Under the pieces are notes generated by a model. That model did not search any database, had not been told where the DNA came from, and saw nothing but the letters and a program-made list of their open reading frames with translations. The position numbers were made by a program, and so were the translations under genes. 49,860 nt of DNA from Gemmatimonadota bacterium (GTDB lineage Bacteria; Gemmatimonadota; Gemmatimonadetes; Gemmatimonadales; Gemmatimonadaceae): NCBI GenBank assembly GCA_021413975.1, contig JAIOPJ010000030.1:1-49860 (forward strand), read 5' to 3'. Positions 1 to 8,121 of this stretch are shown here, piece by piece. Numbering within the stretch: the first letter of the stretch is position 1; each line of letters begins with the position of its first letter.

Positions 1-1
1 C

Positions 2-517
2 CCGCACGCGTCCCTGCGCGCCCTTCGCGCGGCGCTGGTGCGCGACCTCAACGTCGGCTTCGCCGGCGTGTTGCAGGAGGCGGGCTACGCCGGTGGCGAT
101 TCCGTCTTCGGCGCCTTCCGCGAGTGGTGCCTGGACAACGGCCTCGCGGCGCCTGAAGAGCTCCCGATGGCGCTCTTCCAGGAGTCGGCGGCGGTCTTCT
201 TCAGCGAGGCCGGCTGGGGCACCATGAGCATCTCGCCGATCGGGGACAAGGTCGTCGCGCTCGACAGCGCCGATTGGTCCGAGGCCGATCCAGCCACCGC
301 GATGCCCTACCCGTCCTGCTACTACTCGGCCGGGATGCTCGCCGATCTGTTCGGGCGCGTGGCGGACGGGCAGCTGGGGTGCATGGAGGTGGAGTGCCGG
401 TCGAACGGCGCCGAGCGCTGCCGGTTCGTGCTCGGGAGCCCGGAGGTGCTCGGGCACGTGTACCAGCGCCTCACCGAAGGCGTGGGGTACGAGGCGGCGC
501 TCGGCGAACTGGCGTAG
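2..517 (+). CDS. V4R-domain protein, 5' end cut by window
   Basis: The frame is open from the window edge, so the true start lies upstream. The first visible GTG at 38 is probably internal, because the residues before it (SLRALRAAL) read as family sequence. The C-terminal half carries the V4R signature: a Cys-rich stretch MEVECRSNGAERCRF followed by a short helical end. V4R (4-vinyl-reductase) domains are small-molecule-binding sensor modules found in bacteriochlorophyll reductase-like proteins and at the N-terminus of some regulators. The visible 171 residues are about the size of a stand-alone V4R domain, but a longer upstream part cannot be excluded. Ligand unknown. Confidence 0.75.
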   Translation, partial: PHASLRALRAALVRDLNVGFAGVLQEAGYAGGDSVFGAFREWCLDNGLAAPEELPMALFQESAAVFFSEAGWGTMSISPIGDKVVALDSADWSEADPATAMPYPSCYYSAGMLADLFGRVADGQLGCMEVECRSNGAERCRFVLGSPEVLGHVYQRLTEGVGYEAALGELA

Positions 518-546
518 AACGCCGGTTCACCGAGCGGTGCGGTCTC

Positions 547-906
547 TCACTGGACCGTGACGCTCCCCGACATCGACGCCCCGTGGATGCTGCACTGGTA
601 CGTGAACGTCCCCGCCGTCGAGAAGAGCCGCGCGAAGGTCCCGCTCGACTGATCGGGCGAGGCCGGTCCCCCGGCGAACGTCACGTTGTGCGTCGAGCTC
701 CCCGAGGCCCAGCGCCAGGTGAGCGTCGTGCCCACCGCGATCGTCCGCGTCGCCGGCGAGAAGGCGTTGTTGCTCACGCGGACCTCGTTGTCCGGGACCG
801 GGCTGCTGGGACCGTCGCCGCTGCAGGCGGCCACGAGGACGAGCAGGGCCACGCCGAGTCGAGCGATCGACCGCACCAACCGAGCCGCTACCGGGTTCTC
901 ACGCAC
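547..906 (-). CDS. Cupredoxin (plastocyanin-like) lipoprotein
   Basis: A 119-residue exported blue-copper-type protein. Residues 10-28 form a signal peptide ending in the lipobox LVAAC, so Cys28 would be lipidated and the protein anchored in the envelope. The remaining ~90 residues form one cupredoxin domain with a complete type-1 copper set: His73 (STHNVTF), Cys105, His108 and Met112 in YQCSIHGASM. Such proteins carry single electrons between envelope redox partners or bind copper; the partner is not visible here. It lies 133 bp downstream of the phosphoribosyltransferase gene on the same strand, with no obvious functional link. Confidence 0.85.
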   Translation of the reverse strand: MRENPVAARLVRSIARLGVALLVLVAACSGDGPSSPVPDNEVRVSNNAFSPATRTIAVGTTLTWRWASGSSTHNVTFAGGPASPDQSSGTFARLFSTAGTFTYQCSIHGASMSGSVTVQ

Positions 907-1039
907 ACGCTCTCCGGGATCAGGATGGGGGACTCTCCACGCGGATCGCCCGCACGGAGCTGACCGGGTCGCGCGACCGCGCGATCGGACGGAGTGATAC
1001 CCCGCCGGTACCGGCCGCTGCCACTGCCCGGTGTGGCGG

Positions 1040-1567
1040 TCAGTACCCGCCGCCGGGCCCGTACTTGGGGTTGGGGCGCAGCTCCCCGTCCACGATCGTC
1101 TCGCGGTCCCACGGCAGCACGATCACGCTGTCGGTCTCGAGCGCGTGGAAGTCGGGCTTGTAGTTCCCCGTCTTGAAGCTCACCGCCGTGCGCACCTCAG
1201 ACGACCCGGCATTGATGATCGCCGCCTTCGCGAGCCTGAGCGTATCACCCTCGCGACAGGTCTCGTCCACGATCAGCACCCGCCGCCCGATCACCTCGGG
1301 CGGCGCGGCCGAGAGGACGGCCGGCGTGTCGCGCACCTTGGCCGAGAGGTAGCGCCGGCTCACGATGATGGAGTGGAACGGCCGGTCGAGCATCGCCGCG
1401 ACGGCGGCCCCGGGAACCACGCCGGCCGTCGCCACGCCCACCACGATCTCGGGATCGAAGACCTTGGAGACCTTGAGGGCGAGCGCCCGCGAGAGCTCGC
1501 CGAAGAGCGGCCAGTCCACGTGCATGGTGTCCCGGACGGGGACGAAGGGCACTTTGCGGGCGGCCAT
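1040..1567 (-). CDS. Phosphoribosyltransferase family protein
   Basis: A 175-residue type I phosphoribosyltransferase. The PRPP-binding motif is clear at residues 97-109 (VLIVDETCREGDT: hydrophobic strand, two acidic residues, then the loop), and the flexible-loop region SRRYLSAKVRD lies before it. Members transfer phosphoribosyl groups to purine or pyrimidine bases, or act as regulators. The short length and the hood-like C-terminus (KPDFHALETDS) suggest a purine-base salvage enzyme, but the base cannot be assigned. The ATG at 1567 is preferred to upstream in-frame starts because the region upstream of it is non-coding and carries the promoter of the divergent TPR gene. Confidence 0.8.
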   Translation of the reverse strand: MAARKVPFVPVRDTMHVDWPLFGELSRALALKVSKVFDPEIVVGVATAGVVPGAAVAAMLDRPFHSIIVSRRYLSAKVRDTPAVLSAAPPEVIGRRVLIVDETCREGDTLRLAKAAIINAGSSEVRTAVSFKTGNYKPDFHALETDSVIVLPWDRETIVDGELRPNPKYGPGGGY

Positions 1568-1648
1568 GAGCGCTCCTGCGGGCGGGTTGGGGTACGACCG
1601 CAAGCTACGCCGCGGCTCCCACGGGGGGAATCGCGAGGGGTATCGTGG

Positions 1649-1677
1649 TTGCTGGCTCTCTCGCGCATCAATAGCTT
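1649..1677 (+). promoter_or_regulatory. Candidate sigma70-type promoter for TPR-parA genes
   Basis: TTGCTG at 1649-1654, a 17-nt spacer, and TAGCTT at 1672-1677. It lies about 30 bp upstream of the ATG at 1709, in the gap between two divergent genes. The spacing is ideal and the hexamers are moderate matches; there is no experimental support. Confidence 0.35.
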
Positions 1678-1708
1678 GTGCGGGACACCTGCCTCGCACC
1701 GACACGCC

Positions 1709-2164
1709 ATGTCCTTCTGGGACCGCCTCTTCGGCGGCCGCTCCGAGTCCGCACAGAACCGGCAGCGACTCGATTATCTCAACGAGGCGCTGGTGCTGGA
1801 GCGTCAGGGCGACTTCGATGCCGCGGTGACGAGCTACCGGCTCGCGCTCCGGGAGCGGCCGGACGACCTGAAGATCCTGCAGAACATGGCGATCGCGCTC
1901 ACCAAGATCGGGCGCGTCGAGGAGGCCGTGCGGGCCTACCGGAAGGCACTGGAGCTCGACCCGTCGCTCTCCGGAGCGCACTACGGTCTCGCCTTCCTGC
2001 TCATCAAACGCGGCGACTCCACCGGGGCGGCCAAGCATCTCTCGGCCTTCCTGGCCAAGCCGCCCACCGGTCCCGACGCTGCGCGCTGGGTCGCGCACGC
2101 GCAGGGGACCCTCGATCAACTGCGGACCCCGGCTGACGGGGCTTCGCCACCAGCCGGGGAGTAG
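1709..2164 (+). CDS. TPR-repeat protein
   Basis: A 151-residue soluble protein built from about three tetratricopeptide repeats. The motif pairs are clear: LNEALVLERQGDFDAAVTSY, LQNMAIALTKIGRVEEAVRA and YGLAFLLIKRGDSTGAAKHL, each with the small/large residue pattern of TPR helices. TPR proteins act as protein-protein scaffolds. The N-terminus (MSFWDRLFGG) could be an amphipathic membrane-touching helix. The gene sits one base upstream of a ParA-like gene, so the two are almost certainly co-transcribed. The start is the ATG at 1709; the longer upstream frame runs antisense through the phosphoribosyltransferase and is not credible. Confidence 0.8.
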   Translation: MSFWDRLFGGRSESAQNRQRLDYLNEALVLERQGDFDAAVTSYRLALRERPDDLKILQNMAIALTKIGRVEEAVRAYRKALELDPSLSGAHYGLAFLLIKRGDSTGAAKHLSAFLAKPPTGPDAARWVAHAQGTLDQLRTPADGASPPAGE

Positions 2165-2165
2165 C

Positions 2166-2936
2166 GTGGGAACCATCCTCGCCATCGTGAGCCAGAAGGG
2201 CGGCGTCGGCAAGACGACCACCGCCGTGAACCTCGCCGCCGCCTTCGCGCGCCGCGGCCTCAAGACGCTGCTCGTCGACGTCGACCCGCAGGGGTCGGTG
2301 CGCTTCGGTGCCGGTCTCCGTCGCGGGCACCCGACCTACGGCTTCGCCGACCATCTCTCGGGCGAGCGCGAACTGCGTGACGTCCTGCTCCCCACCTCGC
2401 TCCCCTGGCTCCGCGTGATGCTCGCCGGCAGCGTGACCGACGAGGCCGATCACACGCGCTACGGAGAGCAGATCGCCTCGTCGGACCTCCTCGCCCGCAT
2501 GCTCACGGCCGCCGCGGAGCGCTGCGACATCGTGGTGGTCGACACCCCGCCCGGCCTGGGTCCGGTCACGCGCGCCACGCTCGCGTCGTCCGATCGTGTG
2601 TTGATCCCGCTCCAGGCCGAGCCGCTCGCGCTGCAGACCACGCCGCAGATCCTGCGCGGGATCCAGGACATCGTGACGACGCATGAGCGTCTGGTCTTCG
2701 ACGGGATCCTCCTCACGATGTACGAGGAGGGCAATCCGGCCTGCCAGACGACCGCGACCTACATCCGCGAGAAGGTGCCCGCGCACCTCATGCTCGACAT
2801 CGTCGTGCCTCGGAGTCACGCCATCGCCGAGGCGTTCGCCGCCGGGCAGCCGGCGGTGGTCCGCTCCCCTGCCGATCCGGCGTCGCAAGCGTACGTGAAC
2901 CTCGCCACGCGCCTCGCCGAACGCCTGGGGCTCTGA
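2166..2936 (+). CDS. ParA-family ATPase
   Basis: A 256-residue deviant-Walker ATPase. The P-loop QKGGVGKTTT at residues 10-19 carries the signature lysine (Lys11), followed by the A' motif VDVDPQGS and the Walker B-like VVVDTPPGL. ParA/MinD-type ATPases dimerise on ATP, bind DNA or membrane, and position chromosomes, plasmids or protein complexes. No parB, origin or parS-like site is seen nearby, so an 'orphan' positioning ATPase working with the preceding TPR protein is more likely than the chromosomal Par system. Start GTG at 2166, directly after the TPR stop. A lipoprotein gene follows after 2 bp. Confidence 0.85.
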   Translation: MGTILAIVSQKGGVGKTTTAVNLAAAFARRGLKTLLVDVDPQGSVRFGAGLRRGHPTYGFADHLSGERELRDVLLPTSLPWLRVMLAGSVTDEADHTRYGEQIASSDLLARMLTAAAERCDIVVVDTPPGLGPVTRATLASSDRVLIPLQAEPLALQTTPQILRGIQDIVTTHERLVFDGILLTMYEEGNPACQTTATYIREKVPAHLMLDIVVPRSHAIAEAFAAGQPAVVRSPADPASQAYVNLATRLAERLGL

Positions 2937-2938
2937 GC

Positions 2939-3751
2939 GTGCGGCACAGGCGCCAGACGGACCGACCCGTGCTACACCGGCGCGTCCTGATCGCGACAGC
3001 CGCCGCGCTCTGCGCCGCCGCCTCCTGCGCCGAGCTCGGCACGGGCGTGGGCGAGGTCTCCTACCTGGCCTTCGACGGGATCCCGTGGCCGGCGCTCCTC
3101 GCGGGCGACACGCTGCGTGACTCGCTCGGCGTCGCCACGCCGCTCCGGGCGCACGCGTTCGACGCGAGCGGCCGCGAGATCACCGGCGCGCCGTTCCGCT
3201 ACTTCACCCTGGACACCGGCGTGGTGGTCGACTCGAGCGGCACCATGCGCGCGACGACGCGCCGCGACGGCACCGTGCGCGTCGTCGCATCACTCGGCGC
3301 ACTGCAGAGCGACGACCGGCTGCTACGCGTGACTCGTCGCCCCGACTCCACCTTCGCCGCCACCGCTCCGGCGATCACGCTCGAGTACGCGATCCCCGAC
3401 GTGAGCACGAACCTGTCGCCCGAGATGCGGGTCTCGCTCGTGAGCCGGGACACGGTGCGCGTGAGTCCCGGCGTCGGTGGGTGGCGCGTGCGCTGGCGGA
3501 CGGTCCACGCCGGCGATACTCTCGCAGTGAGCGACACGTCGTGGGTCGCACTCCAGACCACCGGAGGCGTGCGCAGCGCCGTCGACACGACGGCCGCCGA
3601 TGGCAGTTCCACGCGGAAGCTCCGCGTCTTCGTGACGCGGATCCCCGCACCGATCGACAGCTTCATCGTGCTCGCCGACATCCGGCTCTACGGCGCGCGC
3701 GTGCCGGGCAGTCCGGTGCGATTCGTCGTCCGCGTCAACCCGAAACCCTGA
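2939..3751 (+). CDS. Lipoprotein with Ig-like domains, function unknown
   Basis: A 270-residue protein beginning with a basic N-region, a hydrophobic stretch (VLIATAAALCAA) and a lipobox ending in Cys30 (AAASC), so it is probably a lipoprotein. The rest is beta-rich with repeated Val/Thr/Asp strands. Residues ~55-110 (GVATPLRAHAFDASGRE, then VVVDSSGTMRATTRRDG) resemble bacterial Ig-like (Big_2) repeats. No catalytic motif is visible. It is two bases from the ParA stop and may be translationally coupled. Start GTG at 2939. Confidence 0.6.
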   Translation: MRHRRQTDRPVLHRRVLIATAAALCAAASCAELGTGVGEVSYLAFDGIPWPALLAGDTLRDSLGVATPLRAHAFDASGREITGAPFRYFTLDTGVVVDSSGTMRATTRRDGTVRVVASLGALQSDDRLLRVTRRPDSTFAATAPAITLEYAIPDVSTNLSPEMRVSLVSRDTVRVSPGVGGWRVRWRTVHAGDTLAVSDTSWVALQTTGGVRSAVDTTAADGSSTRKLRVFVTRIPAPIDSFIVLADIRLYGARVPGSPVRFVVRVNPKP

Positions 3752-3769
3752 TCCGACGGGAACCGATCG

Positions 3770-5590
3770 ATGCAAGTCTCCGGTGGACCCCGCCCCGCCC
3801 CGACCACGCTCACGGCGATCTTCTTCGAGGTGCTCGAGAAGTTCTCGCTCCCCCACGCCTATCAGTACAAGAAGGCCGGCGCGTACACGCCGATCACGCA
3901 CGCGCAGGTCCTCGAGCGCTCGCGGCGTCTCTCCCTCGGGCTCGGCGCGATCGGCGTCAAGCGCGGGGACCGGGTGGGGATCATGTCGGAGAACCGCCCC
4001 GAGTGGGCCCTCGCCGACTGGGCCTGCCTCTGCAGCGGGATGACCGACGTGCCGATCTACCCCACGCTGCCGGCGGACCAGATCGTGCATCCGCTCAATG
4101 ATTCCGGTGCGGTGGCGCTCTTCGTCTCCAACGAGGGGCAGGCGGCGAAGGCCGCGAGCGTGCGCGACCAGTTCAAGACGGTGAAGGCGATCATCAGCTT
4201 CGTGGAGCCCAAGCCCGCCGGCGTGGACCACAGCTTCGCCGAGCTCGAGGCCCTGGGCGCCGCGCTCGACAGCCCCACGAAGGCCGCCGAGTGGAAGGCG
4301 GCGGCGCTCACGGTCCGGCCGGGCGACCTCGCGACGCTCATCTACACCTCGGGCACCACGGGCCTGCCCAAGGGCGTGATGCTCACGCACGACAACATCG
4401 CGTCGAACGTGCGCGCGTCGCAGCAGAAGGTGCCGCTCATGTCGGGCGAGATCGCGCTGAGCTTCCTGCCGCTCTCGCACATCTTCGAGCGCATGGGCGA
4501 CTACCTCTTCTTCTCCTGCGGCGTGAGCATCGCCTACGCGGAGAGCATAGACGCGGTGCCGTTCAATCTCTCCGAGGTGCGGCCGCACTTCGCGATGTCG
4601 GTGCCGCGGCTCTTCGAGAAGATGTATGCGCGCGTGCTCGAGAACGCCGTGTCGGGTGGCCCGGTGAAGGCGCGGATCTTCGCCTGGGCGCGCAACGTCG
4701 CCGACCGCTGGGCCGACGCGAAGCTCGCCGGGCGCGAGCCGGGCGTCTTCACCGCCTGGCAGTACGGCATCGCGCAGAAGCTCGTCTTCTCCAAGCTCAA
4801 GGAGCGCACCGGCGGCCGGCTGCGCTACTTCGTCTCGGGCGGCGCGCCCCTCGCGCCGTCGATCAACAAGTTCTTCTATGCGGCGGGCCTCACGATCCTC
4901 GAGGGCTACGGCCTCACCGAGACCTCCCCGGTGATCACCGTCAACAGCCCCGACGCCTTCCGCATCGGCTCGGTCGGCAAGTGCGTCGCCGGCGTCGAGG
5001 TGAGCATCGCCGCCGACGGCGAGATCCTCACCCGTGGCCCCCACGTGATGCAGGGCTACTACAACCGCCCCGACGCGACCGCCGAGGCGATCGACGCCGA
5101 CGGCTGGTTCCACACCGGCGACATCGGCGTGCTCGAGGACGGGTTCCTGCGGATCACCGACCGCAAGAAGGACATCATCGTGACCGCCGGCGGCAAGAAC
5201 ATCGCGCCGCAGCCGATCGAGAACCGCATCAAGCTCAACAAGTACGTCTCGCAGGCGGTCATGATCGGCGACAAGCGCAAGTTCCCGGTCGTGCTGATCG
5301 TCCCCAACTGGGACAACCTCGAGAAGTGGGCCGGGCTCAAGAACATCATCTGGACCGAACGCCGGCAGCTGCTCGAGATGCCGACGATCCGCGCCAAGAT
5401 GGAGAAGGAGGTGCAGAGCATGATCGAGGGGCTCGCGCACTTCGAGCAGCCGAAGAAGATCGCGTTGCTCGAGCACGACTTCTCGATCGAACGCGGCGAG
5501 TTGACGCCCAAGCTCAGCGTCAAGCGGAAGGTGATCGACGCGAGCTACAAGGCGATGATCGATGCGCTGTATGAGACGGATGAAGGCTGA
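3770..5590 (+). CDS. fadD: Long-chain acyl-CoA synthetase (AMP-forming)
   Basis: A 606-residue adenylate-forming enzyme that activates long-chain fatty acids to acyl-CoA via acyl-AMP, feeding beta-oxidation or lipid synthesis. The family hallmarks appear in order: P-loop-like YTSGTTGLPKGVMLTH (residues ~190-205), the A4-A5 region EGYGLTETSPV, the hinge/ATP-binding GWFHTGDIG, and the C-terminal catalytic-lysine segment RKKDIIVTAGGKNIAP. The length matches bacterial and eukaryotic-type long-chain ligases of the FAA1/FadD15 group rather than E. coli FadD. The last codons (…DEG-stop) lie within the start of a GGATGAAGG-type repeat. Transcribed after the lipoprotein gene, convergent with the next gene. 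Confidence 0.9.
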   Translation: MQVSGGPRPAPTTLTAIFFEVLEKFSLPHAYQYKKAGAYTPITHAQVLERSRRLSLGLGAIGVKRGDRVGIMSENRPEWALADWACLCSGMTDVPIYPTLPADQIVHPLNDSGAVALFVSNEGQAAKAASVRDQFKTVKAIISFVEPKPAGVDHSFAELEALGAALDSPTKAAEWKAAALTVRPGDLATLIYTSGTTGLPKGVMLTHDNIASNVRASQQKVPLMSGEIALSFLPLSHIFERMGDYLFFSCGVSIAYAESIDAVPFNLSEVRPHFAMSVPRLFEKMYARVLENAVSGGPVKARIFAWARNVADRWADAKLAGREPGVFTAWQYGIAQKLVFSKLKERTGGRLRYFVSGGAPLAPSINKFFYAAGLTILEGYGLTETSPVITVNSPDAFRIGSVGKCVAGVEVSIAADGEILTRGPHVMQGYYNRPDATAEAIDADGWFHTGDIGVLEDGFLRITDRKKDIIVTAGGKNIAPQPIENRIKLNKYVSQAVMIGDKRKFPVVLIVPNWDNLEKWAGLKNIIWTERRQLLEMPTIRAKMEKEVQSMIEGLAHFEQPKKIALLEHDFSIERGELTPKLSVKRKVIDASYKAMIDALYETDEG

Positions 5591-5624
5591 AGGATGAAGG
5601 ACGAAAGAAATCCTCCTTCATCCT
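5576..5624. repeat. GGATGAAGG hairpin repeat, copy 1
   Basis: AGGATGAAGGA at 5591-5601 pairs perfectly with TCCTTCATCCT at 5614-5624 around a 12-nt spacer. A further GGATGAAGG unit overlaps the fadD stop codon (5588-5590). The element sits between two convergent genes and could act as a bidirectional terminator, but there is no T-tract. Related copies occur at 13388, 47413 and 48789. Confidence 0.75.
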
Positions 5625-5632
5625 GATCGTTC

Positions 5633-6289
5633 TCAGACCCGACGCTTCAGCTCCACGATCGCTCCACCCGACTCGCGCGCGGCGACCCATTCGGTGTCGT
5701 CGCGCGCGAGTTCCTTCACGCCCTGCGGCGAGGGGACGCGCGCGTCCGCCAGGACGCGACCGCCCGTGGCGGTCCCGCGCACGGCGTCGGCGATGAACGA
5801 CGGCGGGAGGTCCATGTCGAGTGCGACCGCGCGGAAGGTACCGTCAATGAACGGGACCGAGCCCGGCACGCCATGCACCGAAGCGACCGCCGGTACACCG
5901 GCCGGCGCGCCCCCGGCCGCAGCGTGCATCAGCACCACGCTCACGTCCGATGTGTCCGCGAGCGCGGCGGCGAGCGCAGCGTAGCGACCGGTCAGGAGCA
6001 CCGACCCGCCCGGCTCGGCGAGACCGAGCAGCGCGATCACACGCTCGAGATCCGCGACCGGCCCGGCGGACCGATCCGCCCGTGGGGCATCGGGCGACGC
6101 CGGCCGATCGCCCGACGCGTCGGTGAACCGCACGTCGCCGTCGACGATCCGCGCCTCGAGGTGGCAGACCGGGCACCCGAGCATCGCCGCGACCAGGTCG
6201 CGCTCCGCGGTGCGTTGTGCGACCACGATCAGCGGGGTGGCCGTATGCGCGCCCGGGCACCGCAGCCGCTCGGCCAACTCAAGTCGCAT
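5633..6289 (-). CDS. Trm112-like / methyltransferase-like protein, unknown
   Basis: A 218-residue protein. The N-terminus has Cys pairs compatible with a zinc ribbon of the Trm112 type (LRCPGAH near residue 11, then LGCPVCH near residue 38). The central part (LERVIALLGLAEPGGSVLLTGRYAAL) looks like the first strand-turn-helix of a Rossmann-fold methyltransferase, and the later strand VPFIDGTFRAVALDMDLP fits the same fold. The canonical SAM-binding GxGxG is not intact (LTGRYAAL instead), so catalysis is doubtful. It follows the reductase gene of the pterin group after 33 bp and may belong to that operon. Function unassigned. Confidence 0.55.
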   Translation of the reverse strand: MRLELAERLRCPGAHTATPLIVVAQRTAERDLVAAMLGCPVCHLEARIVDGDVRFTDASGDRPASPDAPRADRSAGPVADLERVIALLGLAEPGGSVLLTGRYAALAAALADTSDVSVVLMHAAAGGAPAGVPAVASVHGVPGSVPFIDGTFRAVALDMDLPPSFIADAVRGTATGGRVLADARVPSPQGVKELARDDTEWVAARESGGAIVELKRRV

Positions 6290-6322
6290 CGATGACTCCC
6301 GATCGATCGGCCACCGGTGCGC

Positions 6323-7048
6323 TCAGCTCCGCGCGAGGCGCAGTTCCTCGACGTCCACATGCGCCGGACGCGTCACGGCCCACGCCACCGCGTCGGCGAC
6401 GTCCTCGGGCCGCAGCATCTCGCTGCGCGACGGCAGGTGCGGCGACCGGTCGGGATCATGCGGGTCCCAGATCGCCGTGTCGGTCGCTGCCGGCGAGATC
6501 AGCGTCGCACGCACCCCGCTGCCGCGCGTCTCGGCTCGGAGCGTCTCGTGCACGGCGCGCACCGCATGCTTGGAGGCCGTGTAGACCGAGTTCGACGGGT
6601 AGACCACGCGATCGGAGACGGAACCGATCGTCACCACGTGCCCGCCCCCGCGTACGCGCATGTCGCCGAGGAAGGCGCGCGTCAGTCGCAATGGCGCCGC
6701 CACGTTCAGCGCGAGCGCGAGGTCGAGTTCCGAGTCGCTCACGGCGTCGAGCGCCGAGATCGGGAAGCTCCCCGCGGAGTGGACGATGATGTCGGGCGCG
6801 CGCCCGAGCAGCGCGACCGCTGCCGCCGCGACCTCGGCGGCCGCCGACGGGACCGCGAGATCGGCGGTCAGCACGGCCGCACCATGGCCGCACTCCGCCG
6901 CGAGCGCCTGCAATGCCGCCGCGTCCCGTGCGACCAGCACGACCCGCGCGCCCGATGCCGCGAGAGCGCGCGCACACGCCGCCCCGATCCCGCGCGACGC
7001 GCCGGTGATGAGGGCACTCTGTCCCGCCAGCGGGAGCGGAACGCTCAT
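6323..7048 (-). CDS. Short-chain dehydrogenase/reductase
   Basis: A 241-residue classical SDR. The NAD(P)-binding TGASRGIG lies at residues 15-22, an NxAG-like strand reads IIVHSAGSF, the catalytic Ser is in IGSVSD, and YTASK supplies the Tyr/Lys pair. Arg residues after the second strand (VLVARD) favour NADPH. The C-terminus (VDVEELRLARS) resembles the NADPH-dependent YdfG/sepiapterin-reductase branch. It lies immediately downstream of folE and a PTPS-type gene on the same strand, so a sepiapterin reductase-like last step of tetrahydrobiopterin synthesis is an attractive inference. Sequence alone cannot separate this from a generic SDR. Confidence 0.8.
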   Translation of the reverse strand: MSVPLPLAGQSALITGASRGIGAACARALAASGARVVLVARDAAALQALAAECGHGAAVLTADLAVPSAAAEVAAAAVALLGRAPDIIVHSAGSFPISALDAVSDSELDLALALNVAAPLRLTRAFLGDMRVRGGGHVVTIGSVSDRVVYPSNSVYTASKHAVRAVHETLRAETRGSGVRATLISPAATDTAIWDPHDPDRSPHLPSRSEMLRPEDVADAVAWAVTRPAHVDVEELRLARS

Positions 7049-7064
7049 CGCGCGCGCCGCCGAC

Positions 7065-7694
7065 TCACCGCTGACCGGTGGAGCCGTACGCGAGGCGCAG
7101 GAACTCGTCGCGCGTCATCGCGTCGTCCTTGAACGTGCCGCGCAGCGCCGACGTGATCGTCCGCGAGTTCTGCTTCTCCACCCCGCGCATCATCATGCAG
7201 AGGTGCTCGCACTCGATCACCACGCCCACGCCCTGCGGCTTGAGCACGTCCTCGATCGCCTGCGCCACCTGCTCCGTCAGCCGCTCCTGCACCTGCAGCC
7301 GGCGGGCGAAGATCTCGACGATGCGCGGCAGCTTGGAGAGCCCGACGATGCGACCGTTGGGGATGTAGGCGATATGCGCCTTGCCGAAGAACGGCAGCAT
7401 GTGGTGCTCGCACATCGAATAGAGCTCGATGTCGCGCACCATCACCATCGAGGCATGCGCCTCCTCGAACACCGCATCACCGACCACGTCCGCCACGTCC
7501 ATCGCATAGCCGCGGGTGAGCCAGCTCATCGACTTCGCGACGCGCTCGGGCGTCTTGAGGAGCCCCTCGCGGTGGGGGTCCTCGCCGATGATCTCCAGCT
7601 CGCGCCGGATGATGTTCTCGAACTCGAGCATCCGGTCGCTGCTGATCGGCGGCGCGGCTTCGAAGTGGTCGCTTCCCGAGATGGGCTTCGCCAT
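7065..7694 (-). CDS. folE: GTP cyclohydrolase I
   Basis: A 209-residue GTP cyclohydrolase I, which converts GTP to 7,8-dihydroneopterin triphosphate, the first step of folate, queuosine and tetrahydrobiopterin synthesis. The zinc ligands are present: Cys95 and His98 in MCEHHMLPF, and Cys166 in HLCMMMRGV. The GTP-binding strand [16 protein letters not shown] is also intact. The start chosen is ATG 7694 because GAGG lies 11 nt upstream; an alternative ATG at 7730 would add 12 residues and overlap the upstream gene by 23 bp. It is transcribed after the PTPS-type gene and before the SDR. Confidence 0.93.
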   Translation of the reverse strand: MAKPISGSDHFEAAPPISSDRMLEFENIIRRELEIIGEDPHREGLLKTPERVAKSMSWLTRGYAMDVADVVGDAVFEEAHASMVMVRDIELYSMCEHHMLPFFGKAHIAYIPNGRIVGLSKLPRIVEIFARRLQVQERLTEQVAQAIEDVLKPQGVGVVIECEHLCMMMRGVEKQNSRTITSALRGTFKDDAMTRDEFLRLAYGSTGQR

Positions 7695-7707
7695 ATGGTC
7701 TGCCGCC

Positions 7708-8121
7708 TCAGCGGCCGTCGTATTCGACATACTGGTTGTCCGTCTCCCAGAGCTTGAGCTTGGCCAATCGCGCGGGCGCGAGCTGCGGCGCCAGGACGCG
7801 CCAGCATGCCAGTACAAGGTTCTCGGTGCTCGGAATCGTTCCCGACATGAACGGCACGTCGAGGTTGAGGTTCTTGTGGTCCACCGCGTCCACGATCTCG
7901 CGCTCGGCGATCCGCTTGACGTCCGCCAGGTTCACGACGAACCCGGTGCCCGGGTCGACCTCACCCTCGACCGTGATCTCGAGCGCGTAGTTGTGGCCAT
8001 GCCAGTTGGGATTGTTGCACTTGCCGAACAGCCGCTTGTTCTCCTCATCGCTGAACGACGGGTTGTACACGCGGTGGGCGGCGTTGAACTTGACGATTCT
8101 GGTGATCGAGACGATCGGCAT
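7708..8121 (-). CDS. 6-pyruvoyl-tetrahydropterin synthase-type enzyme (PTPS/QueD family)
   Basis: A 137-residue T-fold enzyme acting on the FolE product. Zinc ligands are His16 (FNAAHR), His41 and His43 (WHGH). The catalytic Cys35 is spaced C-x5-HGH (CNNPNWHGH), the pattern known for true 6-pyruvoyl-tetrahydropterin synthase, whereas QueD of queuosine synthesis has C-x3-HGH. Other stretches ([39 protein letters not shown]) also resemble animal PTPS. I infer 6-pyruvoyl-tetrahydropterin as product, but queuosine-type activity cannot be excluded without an assay. First gene of the folE-SDR group. Confidence 0.85.
   Translation of the reverse strand: MPIVSITRIVKFNAAHRVYNPSFSDEENKRLFGKCNNPNWHGHNYALEITVEGEVDPGTGFVVNLADVKRIAEREIVDAVDHKNLNLDVPFMSGTIPSTENLVLACWRVLAPQLAPARLAKLKLWETDNQYVEYDGR

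Noticed and set aside
2166..2936. Chromosomal parA and a nearby replication origin
   Set aside because: No parB, gidAB, dnaA or parS-like palindromes are present in the window.
3323..5476. Long minus-strand open frame antisense to fadD
   Set aside because: It is a shadow frame: the fadD protein has every family motif and the antisense product is compositionally biased.
7695..7730. Longer FolE start at ATG 7730 (or further upstream)
   Set aside because: It would overlap the PTPS-type gene by 23 bp; the ATG at 7694 has a better ribosome site and the extra residues are not family-like. Not fully excluded.
7708..8121. Naming this gene queD
   Set aside because: The cysteine spacing (C-x5-HGH) and context fit PTPS better than queuosine QueD, so no symbol was given.
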